Shown piece after piece: positions 14,597 to 27,400 of a DNA stretch of 64,000 nt. Below the pieces are notes generated by a model. That model was not told where the DNA came from. It made no database searches and saw nothing but the letters and a program-made list of their open reading frames with translations. Position numbers and translations under genes: made by a program. Source of the DNA: Favolaschia claudopus (lineage: Eukaryota; Basidiomycota; Agaricomycetes; Agaricales; Mycenaceae); assembly GCA_037176885.1 (NCBI GenBank), contig JAWWNJ010000049.1, positions 744,001 to 808,000 of the forward strand, in the 5' to 3' direction. Each line of letters begins with the position of its first letter. Position 1 is the stretch's first letter.

Positions 14597-17500
14597 ATGA
14601 GCAACGTCGAGCCCGAGAAGGAGGAAAAAATCCCCGAGGGCATTGTCGAGAAAACAGGCGATGACCGCAGCGACCAGTTATTGCTAGAGAAAGCCAAAGA
14701 AGAAGGCATAAAACCGATCTTTTTGGCCAAGTACGTGTTGGAGATCCAGGTCTGAATGTGCTGCTGAGACGGACATGTATAGAGTCAAGGTTCTCAACGA
14801 CGCCATTGCGGAATGTGGATTGGGACGGTATGTGTTGAATCTTCTTTCTCTGGTCCAATTGTACCCACGTTTCATCCAGATACCAGGTGTGCTTCATTTG
14901 CCCGCTGAAATAGAGTGCCCGTCGACATCTCGTTCAACCTTTTTTTTCGATTTCACGTGGCAAGCTCGGCCATGTTCTCGTGGGCGGATCGTGTGACTGA
15001 CTGTATTGCGTAGTATGAATTATTTCTCAGTGCTGGTATGTTACCGCTTCGTCGTTTCCTATCCACAACTGACTGTGTTCATCATCATTCCTTTACAGGC
15101 TTCGGGTACGTATTTCAGGCATTCGTCCATTCCTGGAGCATGTTGTAATCGTATCACTTCATTTCAGCTGGTTCGCAGACAGTGAGCCAAGACCCTTCCT
15201 TTCATTCCCGGCTATTTCACGTTGCTGACGGCGATCATCTTTCAAGATATATGGCTTCAAGCGATTGCCATTCTGATGCCTGCTATCGCAAACCAAGTTT
15301 GTCCCGCTCCTCCTGTCAATTTTTCGTGAACAGTTTACCTTGGACATTCAGCACAACTTCCCGGACTATTCAAGCAACATCCGTATGGCGACTTTCGCAC
15401 TTTACACTGGACTCATCGCGGGAGTAAGCCGTTTTCTTCGGTTTCCCGCGTATCGGCTGCTCACATTCGACTTCGCAGGCAACCTTCTGGGGAATGACAT
15501 GCGACGTGATTGGTAGACGAACAGCGTGGAATGCGACACTATTCCTTTCTGGAATCTTTGGCGTGGCGTGCGTGACTGCCGTGTGCTGGTTTATTCGTCC
15601 ATTCTTAATCTCTTCAGTGCTGGTGCTGCACCAAACTTTGTCGGTCTATGTGGTTCGTGGAAATTCATGAACATGGGAATTCAACATCACTAATTTTTTT
15701 GAAAAAAAAAAGTCTTACTTGCCTTGATCGGTGCGTGGATCCTACAATTAGACAAAACTTGTTGTTCATGTTCGACGTATATAAGGTTTCGGTGTCGGAG
15801 GCAAGCTCTATTGCTTCGCAAGTGAATGTTTCATGCTCAATTTCATTGAAATAGGAAATCTCCCCGTCGACGGCGCTTTGTTCTTGGAATTCCTACCCGG
15901 AAAATATCAGTATCTTCTCACACTGCTTTCGCTTTGGTGGGCAGTTGGCCAAGTCGTCGGTTCGTTGATTTCCTGGGTGTTCTTGGCCAAGTGTGTTTTT
16001 GTACAACGATAATTTTCCCCTCATATTTCTCATTCGCACTCATAGATACTCGTGTGATGCGTCTTTGGTCGGGACCGTCGTCGACGGCATCGTGTACCGA
16101 TGCGATAACACGAACAATAATGGCTGGCGGTGTATGTCTATTTTCTTGTCGTCGATTCAATGTTACTGATTCATGCAATTCAAGACTCATACTACACTCT
16201 CGGTGCGATGATGATATTCCTCGGTGTCGCGCGTATTTTCCTCTTCCCCATGGACGAGTCGCCCAAATTCCTCGTCAGTGAGTCTCTCATTTATTGCCGT
16301 TTTGTTCGGCAGATGGTTGACATGAGATGAACAAAGGTATCGGGCGGGACCAAGATGCCGTGGATGTCATCCATCGTATCGCAAAGAAGAATGGAAAAAC
16401 TTCGACACTGACTGTCCAGAACCTGCGCGATGCGGCGAAACCGTATCTTGATCCCAACGGCCCAGAAGAGCTTGACGTTTCCGAAACGCAATTTTCTACG
16501 ATGCAGCTTATTCGGAACAGCTTGTGAGTTTTTCTTTCTTCGGAATAGAATCGTTCAAGTCAACTATGCTTGTGATAGTGACCACTTCAGTGGCGAGAAC
16601 GTGAAAGGCTTGTTCGCCACTCCGCGTCTGGCGTATTCGTCCAGTCTCATCATTTTCATTTGTATGACATTCTGTCTTTTCCGCTATGCAATCCCATTAA
16701 GAACATACAGATGGTGCTTTGGGTCTCGCGTACCCTTTGTTCAACGCCTTTTTGTGAGTAATATTCAACATTGAGAAGCAAGATTCCTCACCTCACCCAT
16801 CATCTTTTGCATCCAGGGGCTCTTATCTGGCATCGCGCCAAGCAGAGACCGGCAACACTGGTATCGATGCAACCTACTGTAGGTCCTTTGTTGCTTTTCT
16901 TTCGTATTGGGCGATTGAATTTTGCGTGAAGCTGCATACACCTACCAGGCCGTCACGGGTGTGGGCGGATCCATCTTAGCAGCGGTTATGGTTCAGTGGT
17001 CACGCACGGGACGTAAATTCTCGATGGCCTTCTTCACGATCATGTCGGGAGTCTTCCTCTTTGCGCTTACGTTCGTGTCATGTTTCGAGTCGCTTGAGGT
17101 GTTGCTCATTATAATTGTCGTGTTTAGCCAAGCGAAAACCTCTGTCCAGGTGAATGCTTTGGTCTCGATTGCGAGTTTCTGGGAAAATGCTTTCTATGGG
17201 GTACGTGACGTGTATCGTGGCTGTTCAGATCCTGCGATTGATTTACTTGACGATCAACTAAAGGTTCTTTACGGCTATGCGCCCGAGATCTTCCCGACTC
17301 CTCGTCGCGGGACCGGTGATGCTTTCTGTGCTGCCTCCAGTCGGGTAACTGGTTTGTTCGCTCCGAGTCAGTCTTGTCCCATGGCTTCGCCAGATGTTGA
17401 AGTAATCCGACGTCCTTTCATACAGTTATCGCGGTATACAGTAACGCAGGAAAGACACCGAACGGGTATGTCCTCATATTGCTGTTGCTGATTTTCCTCT

Positions 17501-17606
17501 CTCAACAATCCGTTGCAGCCCTGTCTTCGCTAGCGCCGCTATCTTCATATTCACGGGTCTCACCATGCTCGGATTGCCCATCGAAACCGTGGGAGTCACT
17601 GCGTGA
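14597..17606 (+). CDS. MFS transporter, SVOP/synaptic-vesicle-like (sugar or inorganic-anion carrier type)
   Basis: I reconstruct 23 exons with 22 introns and continuous phase, total 1347 nt and 448 aa. Early exons are 14597-14730, 14783-14827, 14880-14886 (7 nt), 15014-15035 (22 nt), 15099-15105 (7 nt) and 15168-15181 (14 nt); the last is 17519-17606. About twelve membrane segments run from FGWFADNIWLQAIAILMPA to IFIFTGLTMLGLPIETVG. Family motifs include the loop after TM2 (DVIGRRTAWN), GFGVGGNLPVDG in TM4, PMDESPKFLV, and GYAPEIFPTPRRGTG before the last two helices. These are typical of fungal SVOP-like major facilitator proteins, which import small solutes across the plasma membrane. The substrate cannot be read from sequence. 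The intron at 15801-15854 begins GCAAGC and is a GC-AG intron. The intron at 15297-15333 is only 37 nt. Confidence 0.88.
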
Positions 17607-19136
17607 GTAATCAACTGCGGTTCAATCGAATTCTCGCATTTGCTGATTTTCCTTCGCCGGGGATAGTTTGTGATTCATTGAACCCGAAAACAATCTTCAT
17701 GAGCGATTTTGTCCCCTTCACTCAACCAACCACGAAGTTGACAAGAACAACTTAATGCTTACTTACGAATTGAATATATATCGATGTTGATTAACGAATC
17801 ATTACTTGGATGGCTTCCGATGACCTGCCAAATCCCACAGAGTTTGGACTTTGTTTAGTCGGTTCCCTGCCTCCAATACGCTGCGACCCACTGCGTACAA
17901 AGAGCAGGGATCTTTGTCAAGAATATTATCAACGGTACGATGTGATTTAACTCTCCAGTCTCTCTTTCTCGCGCTTTGAACGCGGCCGATAGTCTTCTAT
18001 CCAGATCCAGTGCATTAACCCTTAGAGGAGCCGTTCGATAGCGACCAATTCGGCATAAGGGCTGTAGACTAGAGCAAAGTGAGTCTCCGCCGCTATCCTT
18101 TCCCAGCATATACAGCTTTACATCTATCAGTGGTAGCAAACACCGCATTAAACTCATAGATTGCGTCTTCCTGGTTCAGAGTTCCCTATTGAAGTAGGAG
18201 AGGCTACGCCTTGGCAGTACTTTCGGGTAACTCCAACCGCGCTGGCCGAAAGATTTGGGTAGAAAAGCGCGAATGCCACGGACTATGCCTTCGAAGAAAG
18301 GTGATTCTCACGCAAAGCTTGTGCCTCTGAAATCCCTCTGGGTATTGTTGATCGCTTGGAAACTTGAACCATTTTTTTGCTGCATGTGAATACGAATGAC
18401 ATGAAAGTTCACTTTCTCAATGATGATTCGACTTTCAAAGAAGATTGGCCGTAAAGCATTCCTTCCCGCTAGTCGGCGTAATAGTCTGCACTTGCGCGTG
18501 GATGTCAGCTCTAAAAGGTCCCGGCTGAACTTTGTACTGGTTTCTCATGTCGCGGGAGGGGCAAAGTCTGAGAAAACCTTCGGGCATACTCCACCACACA
18601 GCCATTGAGATGACGATAGGCGCTAGTTTGCGACACTTAGAATTGCCTGAGGCTGCAACATTTGCTGGCGATTTGAAAGGGGTCTGTGTCGACAGCGTAC
18701 TTTCCTGATAAGTACCCTGGAGTGCACAAACAGAACAATTGGGGTGAACTGCCGTAGCGGCCCATCAGTCTCTACAACTCAGCATGGCAGTCATTGAAAG
18801 AACTGAACAGAAGATCGAGAGCACTCGGCTATCAATCGCATCAAAGAATGTCGCCATAAAAGGAAGTTATTCAACTTGGAAAGAATTCGGACACACACGC
18901 ACATCGCCCTCGGTGTTTACGGTACATAATCTGCGGTATCAGTACGTCAAAGCATAGAGAACAGCAAAAGGATAGCAACTGGGGTGAGACTATAGACGCG
19001 ACGTAGTTTATACGTATGATATATCATTAGACACACAAGACACTCCAAGCCGGCGGCGAAGCCACAACTGCCTAGAAGGAGATATTCCTGCTGGTACGGC
19101 TAGGTCAGAGTCATGTTTCTTGAATTCGATGAGTAG
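17607..19136. other. intergenic region, 1.5 kb
   Basis: No gene seen. A 100-codon minus-strand ORF at 17855-18157 has no family features. I checked it by eye as a possible rRNA fragment and could not support that. Confidence 0.4.
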
Positions 19137-19664
19137 CTATGAAGTGATTTTCTTTTTTTTCAGTAGATGTCGCTGACACTGTACTTGGTGAGTCTAACCT
19201 GCGTTTTGTTTTTGAACGCCTTGGTTCTGGACAGGCAAACCCAGATCGCAAATGAATGACCGCTGAGCAGTCCGTAAATTTGTTGGATAGTCCCAAGAAT
19301 GTGAGGAGCGGCGAGTGCCAGGGTTTTCAAGCGCAGCTGGCGTGCCCGATTATCCAACCTTTAAAACGTTGAATAGGCAAACCTAAGACTAGAATTCTGC
19401 CACATACGCCAAGAAATCTCCGGGCAGTTCAGACTCCGAGACCTCAAACAAATAATTCCCGATGGCTTCATCATACAGCAAAGCCGCTCGCTGAAGCTCC
19501 CGGTCCAATGAGTCCATAAGGCAGGTAGGGAGACAGCGGCCAAGCAGCCCACCCAGGAGCACAACAACGAGGACAATGAGAGGTAGCTGATAGGTGCTCG
19601 AGCTAGGAATATATGCGGCTAAAATAGATGCGACGGAGCTTGAAGCTGAGTTGGAGTCCGACAT
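19137..19664 (-). CDS. small single-pass membrane protein of a mushroom-type family
   Basis: Three exons: 19664-19408, 19358-19199 and 19151-19137. They give 143 aa. The Ser-rich N-terminus precedes one hydrophobic segment (LPLIVLVVVLLGGLLG) at about residues 30-45, then an amphipathic helical domain with SLDRELQRAALLYDEAIGNY and, across intron 1, DNRARQLRLKTLALAAPHIL and AIWVCLSRTKAFKN. Short proteins with one N-terminal helix and this kind of Leu/Arg/Glu helical tail recur in Agaricomycetes; their role is unknown to me. The last exon is uncertain: an alternative 3' splice site after 19137 would replace the last four residues with a slightly longer tail. Confidence 0.6.
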
Positions 19665-20874
19665 TACTGGTTGCGTCAAAAAATGACCTAAAAATGTGCT
19701 CGAGGGGGTCAAAAATAAGGAAGATAGGTGCCTGAGAAGATACTTATAGGTCAAAGAACAAATAAACACTCCAAAAGTCGCGCAATGTTCGATCCAGATC
19801 TGATATTCCACATCGGACTTCCCTCTACGGTCCACCAAACGGCCGGGATGCTGGCCGCAAGTTGTCAACGCAGGCAGAGCCTTTTGAAATGGTTGACACG
19901 AGATTGGGGCCAACACGGACAAGCATATTCTAGAATCTCGACCACATCGACATTACGAGGGTGGTTGGAGGTGAGTTTCCGATCCGACATCTGGCTGTAG
20001 AAACGGAGAGAAGCCTTGAAATTGGCGAGCAAGAGAATTCTCTCGAGCACTATTCATCAGTTCACCGCAAATGCAATAAATCTGATTGTCAACTTGAAGT
20101 CGCCCAAAATATTGATATTCTTGACGCTGGAGCATCCGGCAAGTATTGTCTTCGAGGGACCGACCGTCGGTGACGAGGGCTGGCGCTACTTAGACGTAAA
20201 ATTGAGCGCGCAGACTAACCGCATACTCAGGGACCGGGTAAATTGAATAACGGAGGAGGCCTACAAGTTTCCACAGTCGTGAGATATTGTGAAGCCAGTC
20301 AAAGCCACTAAGCCGCCCAGAGTCCGAGTCTGAGTCGGAGGATTGGCAGGTGCAGATATTGAGAGATATTGGCATCAGTGCACACCGCAATATTTGCGCC
20401 AAAGATTCAATGTCCACAAGATAAATATTGACTGAAATAGAGTGGGGTCCAAGGTGGGGTCCAAGCCCAATAAGTACTTACAACGCAAGCGGATTCCGAT
20501 CACTGTAAGCGAGCAGCAATTACGTGTTACAACTAGATCGTGGTTGAAGTTGAGATTGCGGCGCGAGTTGGCCCTTGCGTGTAAGCAGGTGTAAGCTGGG
20601 TTTGAACTTATTGAAGAGGGTGCGAGTCACAGGGTCACTGGAATCTGTCATTATCACGTGCGCGCGTGCCGACTTGTTGCCCCCCCAGCTGATTCGGCAC
20701 GTCAACGGCACGTAGCTACTTGGAGAAACTGTAGGCACTGTCCTAAAACTTCCTGAAAAAAATTACTGGTACCTAAGAGATCTCGCAAACCACTCTTTAC
20801 CTGTCGTCCTCTCTGAGGCTCTCAGGACTCGTTCAAGTTCCCAGCATGATTTCATCCGAGTCAGCGTGACCACT
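19665..20874. other. intergenic region, 1.2 kb
   Basis: No gene supported. ORFs of 60-90 codons occur on both strands, none with a start, domain or splice pattern I can defend. Confidence 0.35.
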
Positions 20875-22183
20875 ATGTCACGCCGCTGCCGAAGCCCGGC
20901 ACCGCGATTTTTCCTCTCAGTTCTGTATTTTCGTCTGCCCGAGTCAGGACAACGTTTTTATATGCTTCGAATCCCATTCCGCCTGATCAAGCCATTATCT
21001 TTCACTGGAACTACTTTGAGAACCGCCAGCACTTTCAGAATGGGCAAGAAATCAAAAACAATCGCAGAATCTTTTTTTCGAGTCGCCCACCCATCTGTGT
21101 CGTCTACCGCGCCGATTGTGGACACCCACACTCATCTTGCGTCGACATTCGAAGCTTACCGGCATAAATATCCTGCAGGAGAATTCACAACTGTCTACGA
21201 GTTTGTACGAGGACTATATGTTCCTGCTGGTGTGACGGAGATTGTCGATGTCTGGTGTGAAGGCCCAGTACGCCCTTTGTGGCGGGAGTTTGCCGATTCC
21301 GCGGTCACGGAGGAGCAGCGAAGGGACCTCTGGGGTGGTATGGGGTACTGGTTCGTCATGGGTGTGCACCCGCACGAGGCGAAGCATTATAACGATGCAG
21401 TGGAGGCCGATATGTTTGTGGTCCTTAGCTTGCTTTCTCTGGTCATTGACACGAGTCCCCGGCAGTCTCGAGGCGATGGCGCATCCCCGCTGTGTTGGCT
21501 GGGGTGAGATGGGTTTGGATTATCATTATGACAACTCTCCCCGGCCGGTCCAGCAGGAGGTCTTTGCGCGGCAGCTCCGCTGTGCTGTACGACTGAGAAA
21601 GCCCCTCACCATCCATACACGGGAAGCGGATGATGATACCGAACGTCTATTGAAGGAGATAGTGCCCAAAGACCACAAGGTGTGGGTTTCATGCTCATAC
21701 CTATCTTCTTCATATTGAGAAAACTCAGATACACATCCACTGTTTCACGGACTCTCCGGCCTTCGCTCAGCGTCTCCTGGACTGGTTTCCCAACCTCTAC
21801 ATCGGAATAACCGGTAGCGTTTCCTCCATCTCCTTTCGCGCTCCCACTGACTTGCATTAGGTGTAATCACCTACTCCTCCAACACGGATACCTCCACCAC
21901 CGTACGCAACATGTTCGCACCCGAAACGGCATCCCGACTGCGCATCGTCCTTGAGACCGACGCGCCATACATGGTCCCCGCACCAATATACACCCTGCCT
22001 GCGTTTTCCACCCCGGACGGGAAAGGAAAGAAGCTCCCGCTATGTCACTCGGGCATGGTGCCCTGGACAGCGGACTTTGTCGCGAATCTGCTGCCACCGG
22101 CGGAAGGGGAGCGCGAAGGCTGGGACGCAGCACGCGTCATGACAGTCGCCAGGGAAAACGCCCGCGCTGTTTACGGCGTATGA
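20875..22183 (+). CDS. TatD-family metal-dependent hydrolase (deoxyribonuclease-like)
   Basis: Four exons: 20875-21413, 21466-21679, 21729-21813 and 21861-22183. They give 386 aa from the first in-frame ATG. Later in-frame ATGs at 20962 and 21040 give shorter forms. The stretch after 20962 is rich in Arg/Ser/Thr and could be a mitochondrial presequence, so start choice may decide location. TatD motifs run in order: VDTHTHLAS (metal-binding HxH), GVHPHEAK, GWGEMGLDYHY (metal-bridging Glu), LTIHTREADDD, IHIHCFTDSP and LETDAPYM (late metal Asp). TatD enzymes are amidohydrolase-superfamily nucleases active on DNA ends and in apoptotic or oxidative-damage DNA clearance. All metal ligands are present. 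Confidence 0.88.
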
Positions 22184-22498
22184 GCCATCTTTTACTGGTA
22201 AATATTGTCAAAACGTCGGAATTATAATACCTCTACTCAGCTAGTTACAATAGAGTATGTGTCCCAGCGAAGCGTATGATAGCCAGGGATATCCGTATTG
22301 CCCCTCCTCCCACCTTGGCTTTGACCCTTTCACCCGACTGGCTTGCTCTAGCGTGCTCGTGCGTCCCTATGAAGCTCAAGCTAAAGATGAGCGAGGTTTT
22401 TTCTAGAGAACGAATCAGGTCGTTGAGATAGCGGTCTAACTCGGTGTCTCGGTGTCGACAAAACCTCCGAGTCTTGACTCTCACTCCGCGCGGATGTT

Positions 22499-22528
22499 AC
22501 CGTGGTCCTTGGGGCCAAGGACCACGGT
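22499..22528. promoter_or_regulatory. perfect 14-bp inverted repeat with 2-bp spacer
   Basis: The arm ACCGTGGTCCTTGG (22499-22512) is followed by GG and its exact reverse complement (22515-22528). It sits 25 bp before a TATA box and 109 bp before the kinase-like ATG. It could be a dimeric activator site or, if transcribed, a hairpin. The symmetry is seen; the function is inferred. Confidence 0.6.
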
Positions 22529-22553
22529 CGTTGTTGTTGCCAAATGAGCGTTG

Positions 22554-22561
22554 TATAAATA
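22554..22561 (+). promoter_or_regulatory. TATA box of the kinase-like gene
   Basis: TATAAATA, 77 bp before the ATG at 22638, a normal distance for a fungal core promoter. Confidence 0.5.
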
Positions 22562-22637
22562 GCCGACTTTGACATATCATCACGCCTGGATCTTCATAAA
22601 AACCTCCAAGTTCCGGCCATGTCTTTTCTTTCAGCCC

Positions 22638-24027
22638 ATGGCTCCCGCTCCACTGCAACCGCTTACTGTGGACGATGTGGAGCGAATCGTTTATCATGTT
22701 TACTTGGCTTGCATCTCTGCAAAAGATTTTCATTCTAACAACTCAGACCGTTGCGCTGGCCGCCATTTCTGTTCCCCATCCATGCCCTGCAGAGGGGCTC
22801 AAAATTTGCTTGCACCTATGCTTTCGCTACGACTAGTCGACACGACGTGGAACGACGCTGTGAAGAACTTCCAAACCTCCCAGCGAGAAACATTCTTTTC
22901 CCCGGTTGAGGATGGGGTGTATTATCCCCATAAATGGCACCTCAATACGCGTATGCGAAAAGCCTTAGTGCTTGCGCGCTACCGGATCTTTCAAACCATC
23001 TCGTGTGAGGATGGTGTGTTAACTATACATCGGCCTCCTCGTCCTCCACTCACACAACTCATCAGGGAAACGAGGCGTATTCCTCGCATATGACACAGGC
23101 GGGGCACATGGATGCGCGGCCACTTCACGTCCAGTAGTTATCAAGGCCTGGGTTACAGATTCCGATTTCGAGTTTCAAAATGAAATTTCCGCATACCATG
23201 CACTTCTGGGCGCATCCGTCGCGTGTCCGGGCATTTCACTTCCTCAAAACCATTCCAGCGAATCCGCTGCTTACGACGAGATCTGCGACGTTTTCGTCCT
23301 GGTTCTTCCACAACTGGGGCCGACACTACAAGATCTCGCTGTACGCCTGCCCAATCAGCGATTCGACGCCCCCATGGTCCTCACGGTAGCAATCGAGCTG
23401 GTACTCCACCACTGCCTTATTTTAGGACCTACCAACGGGCTTACATAGACTTAGATCGACCGATACCGCGATATTCATGCGCGCGGAATCATCCACAACG
23501 GTGTGAAACCAGCCAATATATGCATGGCACCCGCTGGCTCGAACAGTGATTCTCCGTCAATGCTCTATGTAATCGATTTCGGGTTTGCTTCGATTCTGGA
23601 AAATACAGGATCGTCCCCGCTGCCGAGCGCGCATCGAATAGACACAGTTGGTTCTCGGCAGTATATTAGCGTTTTTGCTCACCATGGCATCAGTACGTCC
23701 GAAGTCCACTTCATTTCGAAGAACTTGCTGAACGATCTTCCAGGTCAATCTCAGCGGGACGACCTGGAATCGCTTGCCTACCTCTTTTCATATCTGTTCC
23801 ATGCAAAGTTGCCTTGGGACTCGAGTCCAACGAAGCTGAATGGTCGAGCAAGCGACCGCTCCCAAATCACCCCGCACATATGGCGCGTCAAAATCGCCAC
23901 ACCCGCTTCGGTCCTTTTCCAGGATATGGATGACTGCTTTGTCGAGTTCTGGAAGGACGTGAAGGGTCTGGCATACGGAGAAGTTCCTGACTATGATAAG
24001 ATGAAAAATCGGTTCATAGAAATATAA
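22638..24027 (+). CDS. kinase-like protein (CK1-like, mushroom type) with altered catalytic loop
   Basis: Four exons: 22638-23013, 23066-23400, 23455-23692 and 23744-24027. They give 410 aa. The fold can be followed: GKRGVFLAYD (degenerate Gly loop), RPVVIKAWV (ATP Lys present), a conserved Glu-rich helix, LPQLGPTLQDL (hinge), IHARGIIHNGVKPANI (catalytic loop), YVIDFGFAS (DFG present), IDTVGSRQYIS and QRDDLESLAYLFSYL, the CK1-type helix with SLAY and PWD after it. The catalytic loop reads HNG where active kinases have HRD and mushroom CK1-like proteins usually HND, so the proton-acceptor Asp is replaced by Gly. I infer a catalytically weak or dead pseudokinase. The N-terminal 120 residues match nothing I know. 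Confidence 0.75.
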
Positions 24028-24411
24028 CACAACAACTCCAACCCCTACTAATGAATCTAGGTGTGATTGGTGGAATATCTGGGATAACTGTTAGAAATGG
24101 GCTTTCTTTTGGGATAGACGTAGTATCTGGGTCTCGGGTATCAATTTTTTTGGGTCGCTGTATAATGAGATGTATCCGCCTCTTTCATCTTTGAAAACAG
24201 AATTGCTCCGCCGACTTGGATCCAGCAAGGGGATCAAGGACCATGAACTCGGATCAAGTTGGCGTGAATTTCAAGTTCGAGTTACTTGAACTTAGAAGCT
24301 ATCTATCTCACGCGGAGATGGCGATGTGTGGTACTATACTAATACTCCCTTTTACTTATATAGCAATTGCCTCAAGCTATGTACATACAAACGACGATGC
24401 ATACAGCGTAT
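24028..24411. other. 3' intergenic region between convergent genes
   Basis: Shared 3' flank of the kinase-like gene (+) and the GH3 gene (-). No gene seen. Confidence 0.4.
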
Positions 24412-27400
24412 TTAAATGCCTCGCCATTCAAACCCTTTATCGATAACAAAGCTCGCGCTCAAAGGCAACTGGTCGCTAGCGGGTCCTGCGCGAATCAGAT
24501 ACTCTCCTTTCTCGACCGCCCAGGTGGAGAACCGATCATCCCAGTACGATACGGCGTACTTATCCAGCTGAATCTCGACCACCTGACTGGCCCCAGGCTC
24601 GAGATTCACCTTCGCAAATCCTTTGAGTTGTAATGGTGGGTGAGTGAGCGCAGAGGTAGCCGGGAGCGTGATATATAATTGGGCGATTTCTGAGCCAGCG
24701 ATGGAACCTGTATTCTCGATTCGCAGCGAAACGGCGAGGTTGAACTGGTTGGCTGATACGCTTTGGTTCGAAAGCTTGAGATCGGAGAATCGGAAAGTGG
24801 TGTACGATAGGCCATGACTAGATGACCAGGTGAGGGGAATTGGGATCGCGATTGAATGAGGTCGACTCACCCGAACGCGAAGAGAGGTTTGATTTTCCGA
24901 TGTTGATAATGTTTGTAGCCCTGACGAATTTTGTCAGAAGTCAACGGCAAATGGATCGGCGGCTGTAAACATTTCTTACAACGTATAGGTCCTCCGCGTA
25001 GCGAACCTAGAATTCGATAAGTCTCTTGTATCCCGAGAGTTCATGTTCGACTCACTTTGCCATTTTCCGAATGGAAATGTCCGAAAGATGGAACATGTTC
25101 CTCAGCGTTGGGGAACGTGAGTGAGAGCTTTCCGCTGGGATTCTGCTGGCCAAACAATACATCGGCAATGGCGGAACCTGTTGCGTTCCCGAGATACCAC
25201 GAATGTACGATGCTTGAAACCTTGTCGGCCCAAGGCATAAGAATAGACGATCCCTGCATCGAAATCAGAACAAGCATTAAGAAAATTAATTCAACAGACC
25301 GCTTCCGTAACGACAACAGTCTTTGCGTTGACCGCAACCAGCTTTTCAACGAGCTCATCGGTGCGGCCTGGAAGTGCCAAAGTTGTACGGTCGTTTCCTT
25401 CCGTCTCCCAATCGCCGTTCAATCCCACCACCGCAATCACAGCATCGGCTTCCTTGGCAAGAGCAACAGCTTCTGCAAGTAACTCATCTGAACCGACCAA
25501 TTCTGAGCCGCCGAGTCGTATCCCAGGATTGCTAATTGTTCATTAGGGAAGAAAAAACTTGAAAGCGTCAAATTTCATACCTGTCCATAACCGCCTCATC
25601 CTCATCGCCGTCGGCAGGTGCACGTACGTTGCAGAATTCAACATAGATGTTGTGCTTTACGCCGGCCTTGAGGTTGAACACTCCACGTTCTTCCTCGGAT
25701 CCGCTACCAAAGAAAGCATCGCCGCGTCTCTGGCGCGTCCAGTTATCAATCAAGAGCTCTCCATCAACGTATAGCTGTAGAATAAATTGAATATGATTGT
25801 TCACACATGCTGATCGAATACCTACTCTTGCGCGACCTGCAGAAATGAGCCCGAATTCGAATGGGGTATCTTTGTCGCGGGGACGTAGTTGCCCGCGAAG
25901 TTTGAGCGTCCAGCGTCTTGTCAAGGCTGAAGGAGCCGATGTACTGATGAATATCCGGGTCTCGTCAAGATGGTCTACTTTCACTGGCTCGTCCAACGGC
26001 GTCATACTATCGTCGTCGAGATGAGGGTACCACGATCCCGTCCACCCACGCTTCCCATCTTCGGTGAATAATTCATAGTCGAGCGATGGCGAAGTCAAAA
26101 ATGCTACATCTGTGTCAGCCTATTAATTGATTGTATGACTTGGCATATGATTACCTCGAGCGCCTTCAGAGTATGTGACTTCCACGTCTGGATTCGCAGC
26201 GAGAGCGTCCACGATGCCTTGATAGGGTGATACGAAATACGAAGCCTTGAGCGCAGCAGATCCACCGCCACTCAATACTATGGCTTTGGCATTAGGCCCG
26301 ATGACAGCAATCTTCTTAAGGTTCTGAGCGCGGAGTGGGAGCAATCCAGTCTCGTTCTTTAGAAGAACGATTGATTGAGCTGCGACGCGGCGCATTAGGT
26401 CCTTGTCCGCATCGCTCTCGAGCGTTCGTTCCTCCCCATCACCATCCAGAACCTGGACGCAAATCAGCCGTTAGAGCGATCTTTACGACTTGATAACTAG
26501 AGAAAAGACAAACCTCAGGAGCGCCATTAGCGCATTTATGAACAAGCTCTAAAACCTTGCGCGCTCGCTCCTTAATTACGCGATGAGTCAATTTGCGGGA
26601 TTGGATGGAGCGATTGACGAGATCGAGCGACCGCCATTTGTTCGTTCCAGGCATTTCCAAGTCCAGACCAGCCTTGATACTTAGATCTACGCTGTAAACA
26701 CCGAACCTAAATCGATACAATTACTGATGAAGCCAAAAAAAAAAAGTCGAACAAAAAGTCGAATTACCAGTCACTCATTATCTAGCACACTGTAAGACGG
26801 TGTAATAGAACGCGTGAAACGAGCAAAACACACCATGCCTTCATATTTCCATTCTTCACGGAGGATCTTCTGCAGAATTTCAGGGTTCTCGGAGACATGC
26901 GTGCCATTCACACGGTTGTAACTGGAAAATAGGCTGGGTAAGGTTCAGCATGGAAAGCTGTTGGACTGACGCCGTCATGATAGACCATGGGTTCGCAAAT
27001 TTCTGTGCAAGCATAAACGGCATCAAATATACTTCACGCAACGCGCGTTCGCTGATAATGCTGTCGTATGCGTTCCGATCGTCCTCCTTGTCATTTCCGC
27101 TATTGAGATTAGTTGGGCGACGAAAGACTAGAATGAAAGTCAACTTACACGAAGTGCTTGATCGTTGTTCCGATACCGCCGTCCTGAACTCCATTTACAT
27201 AGGATGCAGCAATCATTCCCGAAAGGTACGGGTCCTCCGAAAAACTTTCAAAGCTCTAGAGTCGAAGTCAGAACGTACACGGACTCGGTTGGAATGATAT
27301 TCACTCGACCACCGAGAGGGCTCTAAGTAACTGTGTTTCAATAAGGATGAACACACAGACATTGGAATGCTCACCCGTTGAATGTTGCAGGTCGGCGCAA

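Larger units (their letters stand above)
22184..22637. other. promoter region of the kinase-like gene
   Basis: No coding content. It contains the 30-bp palindrome at 22499-22528 and a TATAAATA box at 22554-22561, both upstream of the ATG at 22638. Confidence 0.5.

Noticed and set aside
17855..18157. Possible rRNA fragment or small gene
   Set aside because: Local text first looked like rRNA, but I could not match it to a conserved rRNA segment by eye; the ORF has no features.
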